In this document: positions 7,836 to 17,524 of the stretch, one piece after another
Layout: the number at the start of each line of letters is the position of its first letter
Numbering within the stretch: position 1 is the first letter of the stretch
Assembly (NCBI RefSeq): GCF_024380015.1
Contig: NZ_CP101508.1
Location: 1,612,902 to 1,676,901 of the forward strand
Length of the DNA: 64,000 nucleotides
Source of the DNA: Photobacterium atrarenae
Lineage (GTDB): Bacteria > Pseudomonadota > Gammaproteobacteria > Enterobacterales > Vibrionaceae
Reading direction: 5' to 3'
Notes under the pieces: model-generated
Seen by the model: only the letters and a program-made list of their open reading frames with translations
Told to the model about the DNA's origin: nothing
Database searches by the model: none
Position numbers and translations under genes: made by a program

Positions 7836-8468
7836 CTAGCTGACCAGTTCGTCCAGCAGGTCCTGGTGGGTGTAGAATGGGGACTGGGCTGATTCGGTCA
7901 GATAGGGCTCGACCATGGAAATCAACCGGAGTACCCCGGCTCGGATCAGATCGCTTTCACTGTATTTGTCATCCAGTAAAGTTTGGTAGTTGAGCCAGTT
8001 GAGGCTCACCAGCAGTAAGTTATCTGCCAGCAGCGGCAAGCTGGCCTGGTCGCACTTGAGTTTGCCTAAGCTGATCAGGTGCGTGAGCATATCTTTACTG
8101 AGATGACGCAGTTTGAGGATCAGTGAACGGATTTTTCGCTTGATTTGCGGGCTTTGGCTGTTGAGCGTTTCTAAGTTTCTGAACAAGAACCGGTAATGGG
8201 TAAACAGCGCCATAATGGTATGCATGAATGGCCAGTAGTCATTGAAGTCTTTAACCTGTTTCGGATACTCGTTACTCAAAGTGACCACGGAGTTTTGCAA
8301 CTCGGTCACCAGGGTAGCGATAATCTCATCCTTGCCCCGAAAGTGGTAGTACAGGTTGCCCGGGCTGATCCCCATTTCCGTGGCAATAATCAGGGTACTG
8401 ACCTGGGCGATACCGTCACGGTTAAAGAGTTCAAGGCTGACTGATAAAATCCTGTCACGGGTTTTCAT
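7836..8468 (-). CDS. TetR/AcrR family transcriptional regulator
   Basis: A 210-residue TetR-type repressor. The N-terminal helix-turn-helix is clear: TRDRILSVSLELFNRDGIAQVS, then the recognition helix region MGISPGNLYYHFRGKDEIIATL. The C-terminal ligand domain is unique as usual. The ATG at 8468 follows AAGGAAG. It is 39 bases downstream of the DUF2505 gene on the same strand, so the two are likely one transcript. The target is not known; in this setting it may control lipid or PHA-linked genes, which is inference only. Confidence 0.85.
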   Translation of the reverse strand: MKTRDRILSVSLELFNRDGIAQVSTLIIATEMGISPGNLYYHFRGKDEIIATLVTELQNSVVTLSNEYPKQVKDFNDYWPFMHTIMALFTHYRFLFRNLETLNSQSPQIKRKIRSLILKLRHLSKDMLTHLISLGKLKCDQASLPLLADNLLLVSLNWLNYQTLLDDKYSESDLIRAGVLRLISMVEPYLTESAQSPFYTHQDLLDELVS

Positions 8469-8507
8469 AGAAACTTCCTTGTAGTTGAACCTGTTGTCGG
8501 CGGGAGA

Positions 8508-9023
8508 CTAGTCCTCTGTCTCCAGTTGCGGCAGCTTGTCACACAAATATTGATATTCGCTTTGCATCTGCTGCTTGATGTCGTCGCAAATGAAGGAGAC
8601 CAGCGTGCTGCCGACCAGAGGGACCGAAGAGGTCACGGTGACTGTTACTTCATTGCGCGCGGCGATCCCTGGGGTGTTGCCCGGTTCACTGAACAGCATC
8701 TTGCCGTTGATGGATGCCGGTACGCCAATCAACTCGACCTCCATGTTACACAGCAGTTGCTCATTTTCCTGCCAATGCCAGCTTTCTTTCTGACGAACGG
8801 TATTAAAATCACCAAGGAAGCGCTTGAGCATTCCCGGAACATTGGCCGGGACGTCCCGTTGGGTTTCAACAATAAAGCCGTCATCGGTTTCTTCGAGCTT
8901 GAGGATCCGGGTGTTGCGGGTACCGAGCTGCTGATACTTTTCCAGGATGAGTTCTTCTTCACTGAAATAGCGTAGCAGGGTATCCAGATCTTCCTTGTAT
9001 TCATGTATGGCAGTGACTTGCAT
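8508..9023 (-). CDS. DUF2505 family protein
   Basis: A 171-residue protein starting MQVTAIHEYKEDLDTLLRYF, with GMLKRFLGDFNTVRQKESWHW, SINGKMLFSEPGNTPGIAARN and a C-terminal segment VPLVGSTLVSFICDDIKQQM. This matches the DUF2505 layout, which resembles the START/SRPBCC lipid-binding fold. No function is established. The ATG at 9023 has AAGGA seven bases ahead; the longer frame upstream of it has no ribosome site. It is the first gene of a probable two-gene unit with the TetR regulator. Confidence 0.75.
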   Translation of the reverse strand: MQVTAIHEYKEDLDTLLRYFSEEELILEKYQQLGTRNTRILKLEETDDGFIVETQRDVPANVPGMLKRFLGDFNTVRQKESWHWQENEQLLCNMEVELIGVPASINGKMLFSEPGNTPGIAARNEVTVTVTSSVPLVGSTLVSFICDDIKQQMQSEYQYLCDKLPQLETED

Positions 9024-9562
9024 GAGCGTTTCCTTCCGTTGACTGGTTTCAATCCGGACCTGCACGTGGTGCAATGCCCTTTTGTTGTGCTGGTCGGATG
9101 ACTTGTTTTTAGTGTGCACCCGGACGCACAAAACACAAACTTCAGCCCTATGAAATATGGGATGGATCAATATTCCACCTGGGTATTTTGGTGATTTAGA
9201 GCAATTGTTCACAAAAGTTAGGTTGGGTTTATGAAACTTACATTGTCAGGACAAGCTTGAAACGTGTCAGCTCAAACCCGATTGGCCATTATGATGGCTT
9301 AACTTCTGTCTTGTTACGGCTGGCGTACCGATTAATAGCGATCCTGCGAGATCGGTCTTGAGCGATGATTTTAAATTGCTATCAAATTGACTGGGGACGC
9401 AGCGAATCATTGCACCGCTGGTGGGAATCCAGCACAACCCATTCTAATGCACTATAACTAATTGAATTGTTCTTCATATTCGACCAATGTCGTATACAAT
9501 TAACTTATAACCGTATGAAAACAATGTTATAAATAGCTTATCCAGACAAAGAGGGCGGTTTT
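9024..9562. other. Gene-free divergent region between DUF2505 and cobB
   Basis: 539 bases with no convincing coding frame. Near its right end, CGAC-CAAT-GTCG at 9481-9492 is a short inverted repeat overlapping TATACA, a possible -10 box for cobB. I see no tRNA or terminator here. The long open frame that continues upstream of the DUF2505 start lacks a ribosome site and looks like chance. Confidence 0.4.
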
Positions 9563-10282
9563 ATGCTTTTCCCATATCGAAATATTGTTGTATTAACCGG
9601 CGCGGGGATCTCTGCGGAATCGGGCATCCGGACCTTTCGTGATCAGGATGGGCTATGGGAAAATCATCATATTGAAGATGTTGCGACGCCAGAAGGTTAT
9701 CGCCGTGATCCGGCGCTGGTGCAGGATTTTTATAATCAGCGCCGACAGCAATTGCTCAGTGGTACAGTGGCACCAAATGCCGCGCATCTGGCGCTGGCAA
9801 AGCTGGAGCAGGAGCTTGACGGCAAAGTGACCATTGTCACTCAAAACATTGATAACCTGCATGAGGCCGCTGGTACCCGAAATATTATTCACATGCATGG
9901 TGAGCTGCTGAAAGCGCAGTGTAGTCAAACCGGCCAAACCGTCAACTGGCAAGGTGATATTTCCCTTGATGATCACTGTCACTGTTGTCAGATGCCGGCA
10001 CCGATGCGCCCCAATGTGGTCTGGTTTGGAGAGATGCCCATCGGTATGGATCGCATTCACGACGCGCTGCTTGAAGCGGATCTGTTTATTTCGATTGGCA
10101 CTTCCGGGGCGGTGTATCCGGCGGCTGGGTTTGTCCATGAAGCTGCGATGCATGGCGCGCACACCATTGAACTGAACCTCGAGCCGAGCGAAGTCGAAGA
10201 TGAATTTGCCGAGAAGCGCTATGGTCCGGCCTCGGTGATGGTTCCTGAGCTTGTCGACGAGCTGCTCGGCAAGAAATCATAG
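9563..10282 (+). CDS. cobB: NAD-dependent protein deacylase CobB (sirtuin)
   Basis: CobB removes acetyl, succinyl and related groups from lysines using NAD+, making nicotinamide and O-acyl-ADP-ribose. The NAD site is [15 protein letters not shown], followed by [12 protein letters not shown] and the catalytic histidine in [12 protein letters not shown]. The zinc region CSQTGQ and [19 protein letters not shown] match the E. coli enzyme closely. FYNQRR carries the Tyr and Arg used by class III sirtuins for succinyl lysines. At 239 residues it matches the short enzyme form. It is followed by a strong terminator and seems to be a single gene. Confidence 0.96.
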   Translation: MLFPYRNIVVLTGAGISAESGIRTFRDQDGLWENHHIEDVATPEGYRRDPALVQDFYNQRRQQLLSGTVAPNAAHLALAKLEQELDGKVTIVTQNIDNLHEAAGTRNIIHMHGELLKAQCSQTGQTVNWQGDISLDDHCHCCQMPAPMRPNVVWFGEMPIGMDRIHDALLEADLFISIGTSGAVYPAAGFVHEAAMHGAHTIELNLEPSEVEDEFAEKRYGPASVMVPELVDELLGKKS

Positions 10283-10314
10283 CTCCAAAAAATAATAGCT
10301 TCGCACAGACAAAG

Positions 10315-10342
10315 AAAATCGCCCGCTGTTGCGGGCGATTTT
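10315..10342. terminator. Bidirectional terminator between cobB and the PACE gene
   Basis: AAAATCGCCCGC and GCGGGCGATTTT around a TGTT loop, usable from both sides. Confidence 0.85.
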
Positions 10343-10345
10343 GGT

Positions 10346-10828
10346 TCAGGATTGGACAAATTTAAGCTTGGCCTGCCATTTGACCCGAATGAGATCGTAT
10401 GCCCAGTTAAATACCATCGCATAGACCAAGAAGAACACGACCACGCCCAAATCCAGAATCAGCACGGCCCAGAAATCCAGTTGCAACACCCACATCAACA
10501 GTGGGATTGTGACCACCAGTAATCCTAGCTCAAACCCGAGTGCGTGGCCGGCTCTCATCTTCAGGGGGCGCGCGATACGCTCATGGCCAAAGATTTGATC
10601 AAACATCAGGTTATAGAGGTAGTTCCATGCCATCGCAATCAGCGAAAGGGCGAAGCCAACCCCGCCGACCATGGCCGGATCATGACGGGTAAACAGGCTG
10701 GCACCCAGCATCATGATGAGCAGGGCGAAACACTCAAACAAAATCGAGTGGAGGATACGCTCCTTGATTGACATTGCTTTTTCGGCGGACATGTTTTTTT
10801 CGAGTGATATAGTTTGATTGACTGACAT
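10346..10828 (-). CDS. PACE family multidrug efflux protein (AceI-like)
   Basis: About 160 residues with four membrane helices arranged as two bacterial transmembrane pair units. Each unit opens with the family signature: ERILHSILFECFALLIMM, and later the second-repeat segment KMRAGHALGFELGLLVV. PACE pumps export chlorhexidine and other biocides, and natural short diamines, by proton antiport. The ATG at 10828 has AGGAA six bases ahead; an upstream GTG at 10861 does not. The divergent LysR gene next door is the usual partner and probable regulator. Confidence 0.85.
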   Translation of the reverse strand: MSVNQTISLEKNMSAEKAMSIKERILHSILFECFALLIMMLGASLFTRHDPAMVGGVGFALSLIAMAWNYLYNLMFDQIFGHERIARPLKMRAGHALGFELGLLVVTIPLLMWVLQLDFWAVLILDLGVVVFFLVYAMVFNWAYDLIRVKWQAKLKFVQS

Positions 10829-10929
10829 CGTTTTTTCCTGAATTCGACTGAATTGTGACACCTGATGTCCGTTAATTTATCGACTGTTATGATAATATCT
10901 AGTTAGTTAATATCAGAATATTTGATGGT

Positions 10930-11811
10930 ATGTATAGTCTCGATCAGCTACAGATGTTTGTCACAGCCGCCCGGCTGGGTTCTTTTTCAGCTTGTGCCCG
11001 CCAGTTGGGGAAAGTGCAATCAGCAGTGAGTCAGGGGATTTCGAACCTCGAAATCGATCTCAATGTGGCATTATTTGACCGCTCGACCCGCAAGCCAACC
11101 CTGACCCTTGAAGGCAAGCATCTGCTATCGTTTGCCGAAGCCATCTTGCAGCAGCAAAAAGAGTTGGGGAGCGCTGCTCGGGCACTGAGCAAGCAGGAAG
11201 AAAGCCAGATCTGTATTGCAGTAGATGATCACTTGCTGAAGCTAGCATTTTTCAACCTGATGGCTGAATTTTCCCAACAGTTTCCATCAACTTCGGTGAC
11301 CACCATGACGGCGGCCAGTGTGGATATACCAACCTTGATCCGAAGCGGTCAGGCTAATATCGGGCTGATGATCAGCGACTTGACGATCCCGCAGGATGTA
11401 GAGATCCGCTATATCGGGAACCTGCGCTGTCTTCCGGTTGCCGCGCCCAGCCATCCGTTAGCTGGTCTCGAGTCCGTGAGGCCATCGGATCTTATCCCGC
11501 ATCGGCAGATACTGATTAAAGGCGGTAAAGGGATCGCCACGGTCCATCAGCAGCCGCTCTCGGCGCGCTTTTGGTACGCTGATGATCATCGTACGGTACG
11601 CGGTTATATCGCACATGGCCTGGGCTGGACGTACTTACCTGAGCACAGTGCCGATGAGATGATTCAGGCCGGTTTGGCAAAAGCACTGCCAGTGACCTTT
11701 GATCAGAAAGCCTGGACGGTTCCGGTGGAGTGCCTGCAACCGAAAGGGCAGACCCCGGGGCCGGCCTTGCAGTGGCTCAATCAGGCGCTGAATACGCTGT
11801 TGCCGGGCTAG
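10930..11811 (+). CDS. LysR family transcriptional regulator beside a PACE pump
   Basis: A 293-residue LysR protein. The winged helix-turn-helix reads LDQLQMFVTAARLGSFSACARQL, then VQSAVSQGISNLEIDLNVALFDRS. The effector domain follows from about residue 90. It is divergent from the PACE gene with about 100 bases between the starts, the standard layout for LysR control of a pump. It probably senses a pump substrate and activates the pump gene; this is inference from arrangement. Confidence 0.88.
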   Translation: MYSLDQLQMFVTAARLGSFSACARQLGKVQSAVSQGISNLEIDLNVALFDRSTRKPTLTLEGKHLLSFAEAILQQQKELGSAARALSKQEESQICIAVDDHLLKLAFFNLMAEFSQQFPSTSVTTMTAASVDIPTLIRSGQANIGLMISDLTIPQDVEIRYIGNLRCLPVAAPSHPLAGLESVRPSDLIPHRQILIKGGKGIATVHQQPLSARFWYADDHRTVRGYIAHGLGWTYLPEHSADEMIQAGLAKALPVTFDQKAWTVPVECLQPKGQTPGPALQWLNQALNTLLPG

Positions 11812-11838
11812 GGTGGTAAGAGAGGATGGTTTCTCGCA

Positions 11839-11866
11839 TAAAAAACTCGGGCCTGAAGCCCGAGTC
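11839..11866 (-). terminator. Terminator after potD1
   Basis: ACTCGGGC, loop CTGAA, GCCCGAGT, with a run of T on the minus strand after the stem. It marks the end of the pot gene group. Confidence 0.8.
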
Positions 11867-11890
11867 TGAAGTCATTTTCGAGGTTAGATC

Positions 11891-12934
11891 TTACTGGCCA
11901 GCTTTGAGTTTCTGATAGTACTCTTCGTACAGGGTGTTGGCGCTGCCGACATTGTTTTGCCACTCACCGGCATCCATCACCGCTTGTGGTGGATAGATGT
12001 TGGTATCGTTGACAAACGAAGCTGGCAGGAGCTTTTTGGCGCCTGCAACTGGGGTCGGGTAACCGATTTCCAGCGCAATTTTCGCAGCATTTTCCGGACG
12101 CAACAGGAAGTCGATCATCTTGTGGGCGGCTTCAACATTTTTCGCGGCTGCCGGAATGGCCAGGCTGTCCATCCAGAAGATCGCGCCTTCTTTCGGCCAG
12201 ACGATCTCAACCGGTGCCCCTTCCTGGCGTGCCATATAGGCTGAACCGTTCCACAGCATGCCCAGAGAGGTTTCACCGGCCATGTATGGGTTTGCCGGGT
12301 AATCTGAGTTAAACACCAGCACGTTCGGCATCAGCTTCTTCAGCTCTTCATATGCGGCTTTGATTTCTTCCGGGTTGGTGGTGTTGGCCGAATAACCCAG
12401 TTTGCGCAGTGCGATATGGAAGAACTCACGAGCATCGTCCATCATCATCAGTTGGCCTTCCCATTTCGGATCCCACAGATCAGCCCAGGCGTTGATCTCA
12501 GACTTGTCCATCATATCCGTATTGACGCCAATGCCGGTCGCGCCCCAGATATAAGGGATGGAATAATCGTTGTTCGGATCAAACGGCTTGCGCATAAAGT
12601 TTGCGTCCAGCTGTTCGAAGTTGGACAGTTTGGACTGATCAATCTTCTTCAGCATGCCTTCGTTACGCATTTTTGAGACATAGTAGGTTGAAGGAACCAC
12701 CAGGTCATACCCTTCACCATGTGTCTTCAACTTGGCATACATGGTCTCATTAGACTCATAAGTTGAGTAAATCACTTTAATGCCCGTTTCTTTCGTAAAC
12801 TGCTCCAGTACCTCTGACGGGATATATTCTGACCAGTTGTAGAAATACAGTTCGTCGTCTGCTGCATTAGCCATGCCGGAAAACATCGCCAGGGCGCAGA
12901 CACTGCCGGTCATTAAAGAAGACCATTTGTTCAT
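11891..12934 (-). CDS. potD: Spermidine/putrescine-binding periplasmic protein PotD, first copy
   Basis: PotD is the periplasmic receptor that hands polyamines to PotBC. The signal peptide is MNKWSSLMTGSVCALAMF to ANA. Numbering coincides with E. coli PotD, and the pocket is intact: Trp34 and Glu36 in NWSEY, Tyr85 in the VPSTYY segment, the DDARE pair Asp168/Glu171, Trp in LWNGSA, Trp and Asp in IFWMDS, and Gln in GEWQN. That predicts ordinary spermidine-type binding. The start at 12934 has GGAG nine bases upstream. It is separated from potD2 by 318 bases and may have its own promoter. In V. cholerae this pair is called PotD1/PotD2, and spermidine uptake there represses biofilm formation. Confidence 0.95.
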   Translation of the reverse strand: MNKWSSLMTGSVCALAMFSGMANAADDELYFYNWSEYIPSEVLEQFTKETGIKVIYSTYESNETMYAKLKTHGEGYDLVVPSTYYVSKMRNEGMLKKIDQSKLSNFEQLDANFMRKPFDPNNDYSIPYIWGATGIGVNTDMMDKSEINAWADLWDPKWEGQLMMMDDAREFFHIALRKLGYSANTTNPEEIKAAYEELKKLMPNVLVFNSDYPANPYMAGETSLGMLWNGSAYMARQEGAPVEIVWPKEGAIFWMDSLAIPAAAKNVEAAHKMIDFLLRPENAAKIALEIGYPTPVAGAKKLLPASFVNDTNIYPPQAVMDAGEWQNNVGSANTLYEEYYQKLKAGQ

Positions 12935-13252
12935 TGTTTTATGCTCCAAATTAACAGGAATGTTGAGAGTATTCTCCGGCGTCTCGCTTTGTAACGGGTG
13001 GGGTTACAAAAGGTGGTTCCGCCGCTCCTAACTTCGTTGTCATTGTGGAATGAGTCCAGACAATGACGTTAACATACTGAGTTATCAGGTGGGAGATTAT
13101 AGCAGAAGTGGGTTAAAACGCAGGAGGTGAATTGTTTCAGCATGCGCTATCTGTCGGCAATGTAAACAGAATGGTCAGAATTAGGTGGCTTCGCATGGTC
13201 GAGGCGCTGAGCGTGTAATAACAGGCAGCCGGATGGCTGCCTGTGGTGGGGA
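12935..13252. other. Intergenic region between the two potD genes
   Basis: 318 bases without a gene. The right end has a hairpin just after potD2 (13221-13244). The rest may carry a promoter for potD1, but I could not pick out convincing -35 and -10 boxes. Confidence 0.35.
13221..13244 (-). terminator. Hairpin after potD2
   Basis: ACAGGCAGCC and GGCTGCCTGT around GGAT. The following minus-strand bases are TTATTA, a weak tail. Confidence 0.6.
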
Positions 13253-14284
13253 TTATTCCCCGGCTTTGAGTTTGAGGAAGTAGTTCTCGTAGCGAATGTT
13301 CATCTCGCCCACAGCATCCTGCCACTCACCGCGATCCATATCCTCCTGTGGCGGGAACAGGGTCGGGTTGTCTTTGTATTTGGCGTTTGAAGCCTTGATC
13401 GCTGTTAAGTAGCCGGTATCTTCAGAGATCTTGGCGGCAATCTCAGGGCGCAGCAGGAAGTCAATCATCTTGTGGGCGGCATCGACATTCTTGGCATTTT
13501 TCGCAATCGCCAGGCTGTCAACCCAGAAGATCCCGCCTTCTTTCGGCCAAATCAGTTGAATGGGCAGACCTTCACGCTGCGCCGCCGCGGCTGAGCCGTT
13601 CCACAGCATGCCCAGGCCAACTTCGCCGGCAAGGTAGGGCGCTGCCGGGTTATCTGAGTTGAACACCAACACGTTCGGCATCAGCTTCTTCAGCTCTTCA
13701 TAGGCTTCATCGATCTGCTTTGGATCGGTGGTGTTGCCGGAATAGCCCAGCTTGCGCAACGCGATATGGAACACTTCGCGGGTGTCGTCCATCAGCATCA
13801 GCTGGCCTTCCAGTGCCGGATCCCACAGATCGGCCCAGCTATCGAAATCAGCCGGATCGTACATGTCGGTGTTGACCGCCAGGCCGGTCATCGCGATTAC
13901 GTGGGGGATCGAATAATCGTTCTTCGGGTCGAATGGCTTGTCCAGGTAGTTGCTGTCAAGCTCATTGAAATTCGTCAGCTTGGATTTATCGATTTTCTGT
14001 AACATGCCTTCATCGCGCATTTTCGCAACGAAGTAGGTTGACGGTACGACCAGGTCATAACCTTCCGGGTGCGCTTTTAATTTCGCGTACATCGTCTCGT
14101 TCGACTCGTAAGTCGAATAGATCACTTTAATCCCAGTTTCTTTAGTGAACTGTTCACGAAGCTCCGTAGAGATATACGGCCCCCAGTTCATAAATACTAA
14201 TTCCTTGTCATCTGCATGGGCAACGTTGGTAAACATTGCCGCGGCGCATGCAGTACCGGTGAGAAAAGCGGACCATTTTTTCAT
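13253..14284 (-). CDS. Polyamine-binding periplasmic protein PotD, second copy with altered pocket
   Basis: A 343-residue paralogue of the neighbouring potD (MKKWSAFLTGTACAAAMFT signal). Most of the polyamine pocket is kept: Trp34, the DDTRE pair, LWNGSA, IFWVDS and TGY. But the segment around position 36 is NWGPY, so the Glu36 that contacts one amine in E. coli PotD is a proline. The C-terminal contact reads GEWQD, and AAAQ replaces the aromatic/basic YMAR after LWNGSA. This suggests a different ligand preference or affinity. It sits between potC and potD1, with a terminator hairpin on each side, so its level may differ from that of potABC. Confidence 0.92.
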   Translation of the reverse strand: MKKWSAFLTGTACAAAMFTNVAHADDKELVFMNWGPYISTELREQFTKETGIKVIYSTYESNETMYAKLKAHPEGYDLVVPSTYFVAKMRDEGMLQKIDKSKLTNFNELDSNYLDKPFDPKNDYSIPHVIAMTGLAVNTDMYDPADFDSWADLWDPALEGQLMLMDDTREVFHIALRKLGYSGNTTDPKQIDEAYEELKKLMPNVLVFNSDNPAAPYLAGEVGLGMLWNGSAAAAQREGLPIQLIWPKEGGIFWVDSLAIAKNAKNVDAAHKMIDFLLRPEIAAKISEDTGYLTAIKASNAKYKDNPTLFPPQEDMDRGEWQDAVGEMNIRYENYFLKLKAGE

Positions 14285-14321
14285 TAGATTATCGTCTCCA
14301 AAACCCGTTTAGGGTGCTGAT

Positions 14322-14351
14322 AAAAAACAAGTGGCCGGATGGGGCCACTTG
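14322..14351 (-). terminator. Terminator between potC and potD2
   Basis: CAAGTGGCC and GGCCACTTG around a six-base loop; on the minus strand the stem is followed by GTTTTTTATC. It probably lets only part of potABC transcription reach the potD genes. Confidence 0.8.
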
Positions 14352-14384
14352 CTCCGTTGATTGGCATGAAGCCAAATTACAAAA

Positions 14385-15155
14385 TTACTTTATTTTTTCC
14401 CGAGCCAGCAGCTGGGAGCTGATCACCAGGATCAAGGATACAATCAGCATGACCGTCGCCAGGGCGTTCACTTCCGGGGAAATCCCCACTTTGACCATGG
14501 AATAAATCTTCAGCGGCAGAATCTCATAGCTCGGCCCGGTGACAAATGAGCTGACAATGACATCATCCAGTGACAGGGTGAAGCTGAGTAGCCAGCCGGC
14601 AGCCACCGCCGGTTTCGCCAGTGGCAGGATGATTTGTTTCAGGATTACCCACTCACTGGCGCCCAGATCCCGGGCCGCTTCCAGCATTTTGACATCAAAC
14701 CCTTTCAGGCGGCTATAAACCGTCACCACCACGAATGGCAGGCAGAAGGTAATGTGTGACAGCAGCAGGGTTAAAAAACCCAGCTCTGCACCGATGAGGA
14801 TAAACAGCGCCAGCAGGGAGATCGCCATGACGATATCCGGAGACATCATCACCACAAACAGCATGCCGTTGACGAAGCTTTTGCCGCGGAACTGGTAGCG
14901 GAACAGGGCCACGGCAGTCAGGCTGCCGATCACGGCTGCTGCAGTTGCCGAGAACACTGCGATATTCAGCGAATGCCAGGCGGCCTGCATCAGGCTGTCG
15001 TTGCTGATCAGCTGCTCGTACCATTTGGTGGTAAACCCGCCCCATTTCATGCCGAACTTGCTGGCATTGAAGGAGTTCACAATCAGAATGATGATCGGGG
15101 TATACAGGAACGCATACACAACCGTCATCAGGCTGAATTTAAAAATGCGTCCCAT
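14385..15155 (-). CDS. potC: Spermidine/putrescine ABC transporter permease PotC
   Basis: An inner-membrane permease of 256 residues, with six expected helices, that forms the channel with PotB. The N-terminus [29 protein letters not shown] is typical. The EAA loop that docks on PotA reads [21 protein letters not shown]. Its ATG overlaps the potB stop as TAATG, indicating translational coupling. A terminator follows before potD2. Confidence 0.95.
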   Translation of the reverse strand: MGRIFKFSLMTVVYAFLYTPIIILIVNSFNASKFGMKWGGFTTKWYEQLISNDSLMQAAWHSLNIAVFSATAAAVIGSLTAVALFRYQFRGKSFVNGMLFVVMMSPDIVMAISLLALFILIGAELGFLTLLLSHITFCLPFVVVTVYSRLKGFDVKMLEAARDLGASEWVILKQIILPLAKPAVAAGWLLSFTLSLDDVIVSSFVTGPSYEILPLKIYSMVKVGISPEVNALATVMLIVSLILVISSQLLAREKIK

Positions 15156-16012
15156 TATTCCAACTCCACTTTACGGTTTAACAGCTTGCCGGCCCGGTAA
15201 TAGGCATACAGCATGACGGCCATGGCAATGGTCAGCGCAATACTGGTTGCCGCGCCGAACGGCCAGTCACGGGCGTTGAGCACCTGGCTCTTTATCACGT
15301 TCCCGATCAACAGGTTCTTCGCACCACCCAGAAGATCCGCAACATAGAACATCCCCAGTGCCGGCAGTAGCACCAGCAGGCTCCCGGCGATGATGCCCGG
15401 CATCGTGAGCGGGAAAATCACCTTCACAAACGTCTGGAACTTGCTGGCGCCCAAATCGCGTGCGGCTTCAATGTAGTTGTGATCCAGCTTTTCAATCGCG
15501 GAGTACAACGGCAGCACCATAAACGGCAGCAGAATGTAAACCAGACCGATCATCACCGCATACTCGGTGTACATGATGCGGATTGGCTTATCAATAATAT
15601 CCAGGTAGAGCAGGGTATTGTTCAACACGCCGCGGGTTCCCAGCATGATCTTCAGGCCGTAGGTCCGGATCAGGGAATTGGTCCAGAATGGTACAATCAC
15701 CAGGAACAGCATAAACGGCCGCCATTTCACCGGCATTTTGGCAATCGCGTACGCAAACGGATAGCCAATCAGCAGGCAGAGCAGGGTGGCCACCAGCGCC
15801 ATGTAGAACGAATGCAGCATGACCTTGGCATACAGTGGGTCGAACAGCCGGATATAGTTCTCCAGCGTGAATGTCAGTTCGATCAGGTTCGCATCATCCC
15901 GGGTCAGAAAGCTGGTCCCGATAATCATCAGGTTCGGCATAAAGACGAACAGCACCAGCCAGCTGACGATCAGCGTGATGATGGTTGTCTGCAGATTAAG
16001 CTTCTTGTTCAT
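15155..16012 (-). CDS. potB: Spermidine/putrescine ABC transporter permease PotB
   Basis: About 285 residues, the partner permease of PotC. Landmarks are [36 protein letters not shown] and the PotA-docking loop [19 protein letters not shown]. The ATG at 16012 (MNKKLNLQ) lies inside the end of potA, a 17-base overlap. This start fits E. coli PotB; the longer frame upstream is only potA read in another frame. Part of the potABC transcription unit. Confidence 0.95.
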   Translation of the reverse strand: MNKKLNLQTTIITLIVSWLVLFVFMPNLMIIGTSFLTRDDANLIELTFTLENYIRLFDPLYAKVMLHSFYMALVATLLCLLIGYPFAYAIAKMPVKWRPFMLFLVIVPFWTNSLIRTYGLKIMLGTRGVLNNTLLYLDIIDKPIRIMYTEYAVMIGLVYILLPFMVLPLYSAIEKLDHNYIEAARDLGASKFQTFVKVIFPLTMPGIIAGSLLVLLPALGMFYVADLLGGAKNLLIGNVIKSQVLNARDWPFGAATSIALTIAMAVMLYAYYRAGKLLNRKVELE

Positions 16013-17144
16013 CAGCCAATACCACTTCCCAACTATCAACCCAGGTAACAGCGACTTTCTGATCAAGCGAGTGGTCTACATCCGGATCATCTTCGTTGAA
16101 AAATTCGCTGACCATGACAGAGAGCCCGGATTCCAGTTCAACTACAGAATCCAGTGTCATCCCTTTATATGTCCGCTCACGGACGTATCCGATCATGCCG
16201 TTGGCTGAATCACCATTGTTCAGCTCTTCCAGGCGGATATCTTCCGGGCGCAACAGCACCTTGAGCTTATCGCCGTTGTCGACGGGCAGTTTGCAATGCA
16301 GCTTAGCCGGGCGGCCTTCCAACTCCGCGAGGATTCGCTCATCATCCAGGCGTTCTGTGACGGTTGCGTCGAAGACATTGATCTCGCCAATAAAGCGCGC
16401 CACAAACAGGTTTTTCGGTTCTTCGTAAATCTCTCGCGGGGAGCCATCCTGCTCGATATGACCGTCGCGCATCACGATAATGCGATCAGACATCGACAGG
16501 GCTTCTTCCTGGTCGTGGGTGACGAAGATAAAGGTGATCCCCAATTTACGCTGCAGTTGCTTGAGTTCGATTTGCATCTGCTTACGCAGTTTGTAGTCCA
16601 GCGCTGAGAGGGATTCATCCAGCAGTAACACTTTCGGTTTATTGACCACGGCGCGGGCAATCGCGACACGCTGCTGCTGACCACCAGAAAGCTGATGCGG
16701 TTTACGCGGGGCAAATTGATCCAATTGGACCATGCGCAGTGCTTCCATCACACGTGGCTCAATATCGCGCTCGGCAACTTTTTGCATGCGAAGGCCAAAG
16801 GCAACGTTGTCAAACACCGTCATGTGCGGAAACAGTGCATAACTTTGGAAAACCGTATTGACGTGTCTTTGTTCAGCCGGCAGGTCTGTGACATTTTGAC
16901 CGGCAATCACCACCCGGCCGGCATCAGCATTTTCGAAGCCGGCAATCAGTCTTAATACGGTGGTTTTACCGCAGCCAGAAGGACCCAGAATGGTAAGAAA
17001 CTCACCATCATTCACATTCAAATCGAGACCAGTGATGATTTGTTTGCCATCAAAGCTCTTACTCAGCCCTTGGAGCTGAATCACCGGTGCTTTCGTTGTT
17101 TCTGCAGCGTTCAATTGTACGTGATCTCCGCTTTGGGGTTTCAT
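15996..17144 (-). CDS. potA: Spermidine/putrescine ABC transporter ATPase PotA
   Basis: A 382-residue ATPase that powers polyamine import. It has Walker [11 protein letters not shown]-loop [10 protein letters not shown], signature [15 protein letters not shown], Walker [13 protein letters not shown] and the H-loop [10 protein letters not shown]. The C-terminal TOBE regulatory domain follows ([14 protein letters not shown]). The ATG at 17144 has GGGGG about five bases upstream; the frame open to 17183 is unlikely to be used. First gene of potABC; 380 gene-free bases separate it from the divergent gene at 17525. Confidence 0.96.
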   Translation of the reverse strand: MKPQSGDHVQLNAAETTKAPVIQLQGLSKSFDGKQIITGLDLNVNDGEFLTILGPSGCGKTTVLRLIAGFENADAGRVVIAGQNVTDLPAEQRHVNTVFQSYALFPHMTVFDNVAFGLRMQKVAERDIEPRVMEALRMVQLDQFAPRKPHQLSGGQQQRVAIARAVVNKPKVLLLDESLSALDYKLRKQMQIELKQLQRKLGITFIFVTHDQEEALSMSDRIIVMRDGHIEQDGSPREIYEEPKNLFVARFIGEINVFDATVTERLDDERILAELEGRPAKLHCKLPVDNGDKLKVLLRPEDIRLEELNNGDSANGMIGYVRERTYKGMTLDSVVELESGLSVMVSEFFNEDDPDVDHSLDQKVAVTWVDSWEVVLADEQEA

Positions 17145-17524
17145 TATATCCCCCAACTCGTTGGATGAATTTAGGGGGCGCATGATAGTCGCCTAAACGT
17201 GTAAATTAAAGCGTTTTTTCATGGTTTTTTTAGCACTGATTTGTTGCTGATACCGTCTATTTCTGGCAGATGGGATCAGGCTTATCTTCTATAGCATTTT
17301 TTGAGTTCACCTTGATGACAGCGGCGTCTCAATTTCAGGTGAAAAATTCGGAGTATTTGGTTGTTTTCAAACCCGTCTCTCAAGAAGGATTGCCGATAGA
17401 CCTGAACAGAGACGGTGTGATGCGGCCACGATTCTGACGGTTTTCCGGCCTTACGATTTTTATATCTTTCTCAGCTGTCGTACAATCACGCCTTTATGAC
17501 TCTGCAAAAAGTTGATGAATCAGA
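17145..17524. other. Divergent intergenic region ahead of potA
   Basis: 380 bases with no coding frame I trust. It must hold the potA promoter and that of the membrane-protein operon on the other strand. No clear operator or riboswitch-like structure was seen. Confidence 0.35.

Noticed and set aside
8508..9212. Longer 234-residue version of the DUF2505 protein
   Set aside because: The extra 63 residues have no family match, and the strong ribosome site stands before the inner ATG at 9023.
9400..9460. tRNA-like segment (CGCTGGTGGGAATCCAGC)
   Set aside because: No T-loop GTTCRANNC motif, acceptor stem or anticodon arm could be built.
9827..9840. GTGACCATTGTCAC palindrome in cobB as a matS site
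   Set aside because: The spacer has four bases instead of three, so it does not fit the MatP consensus.
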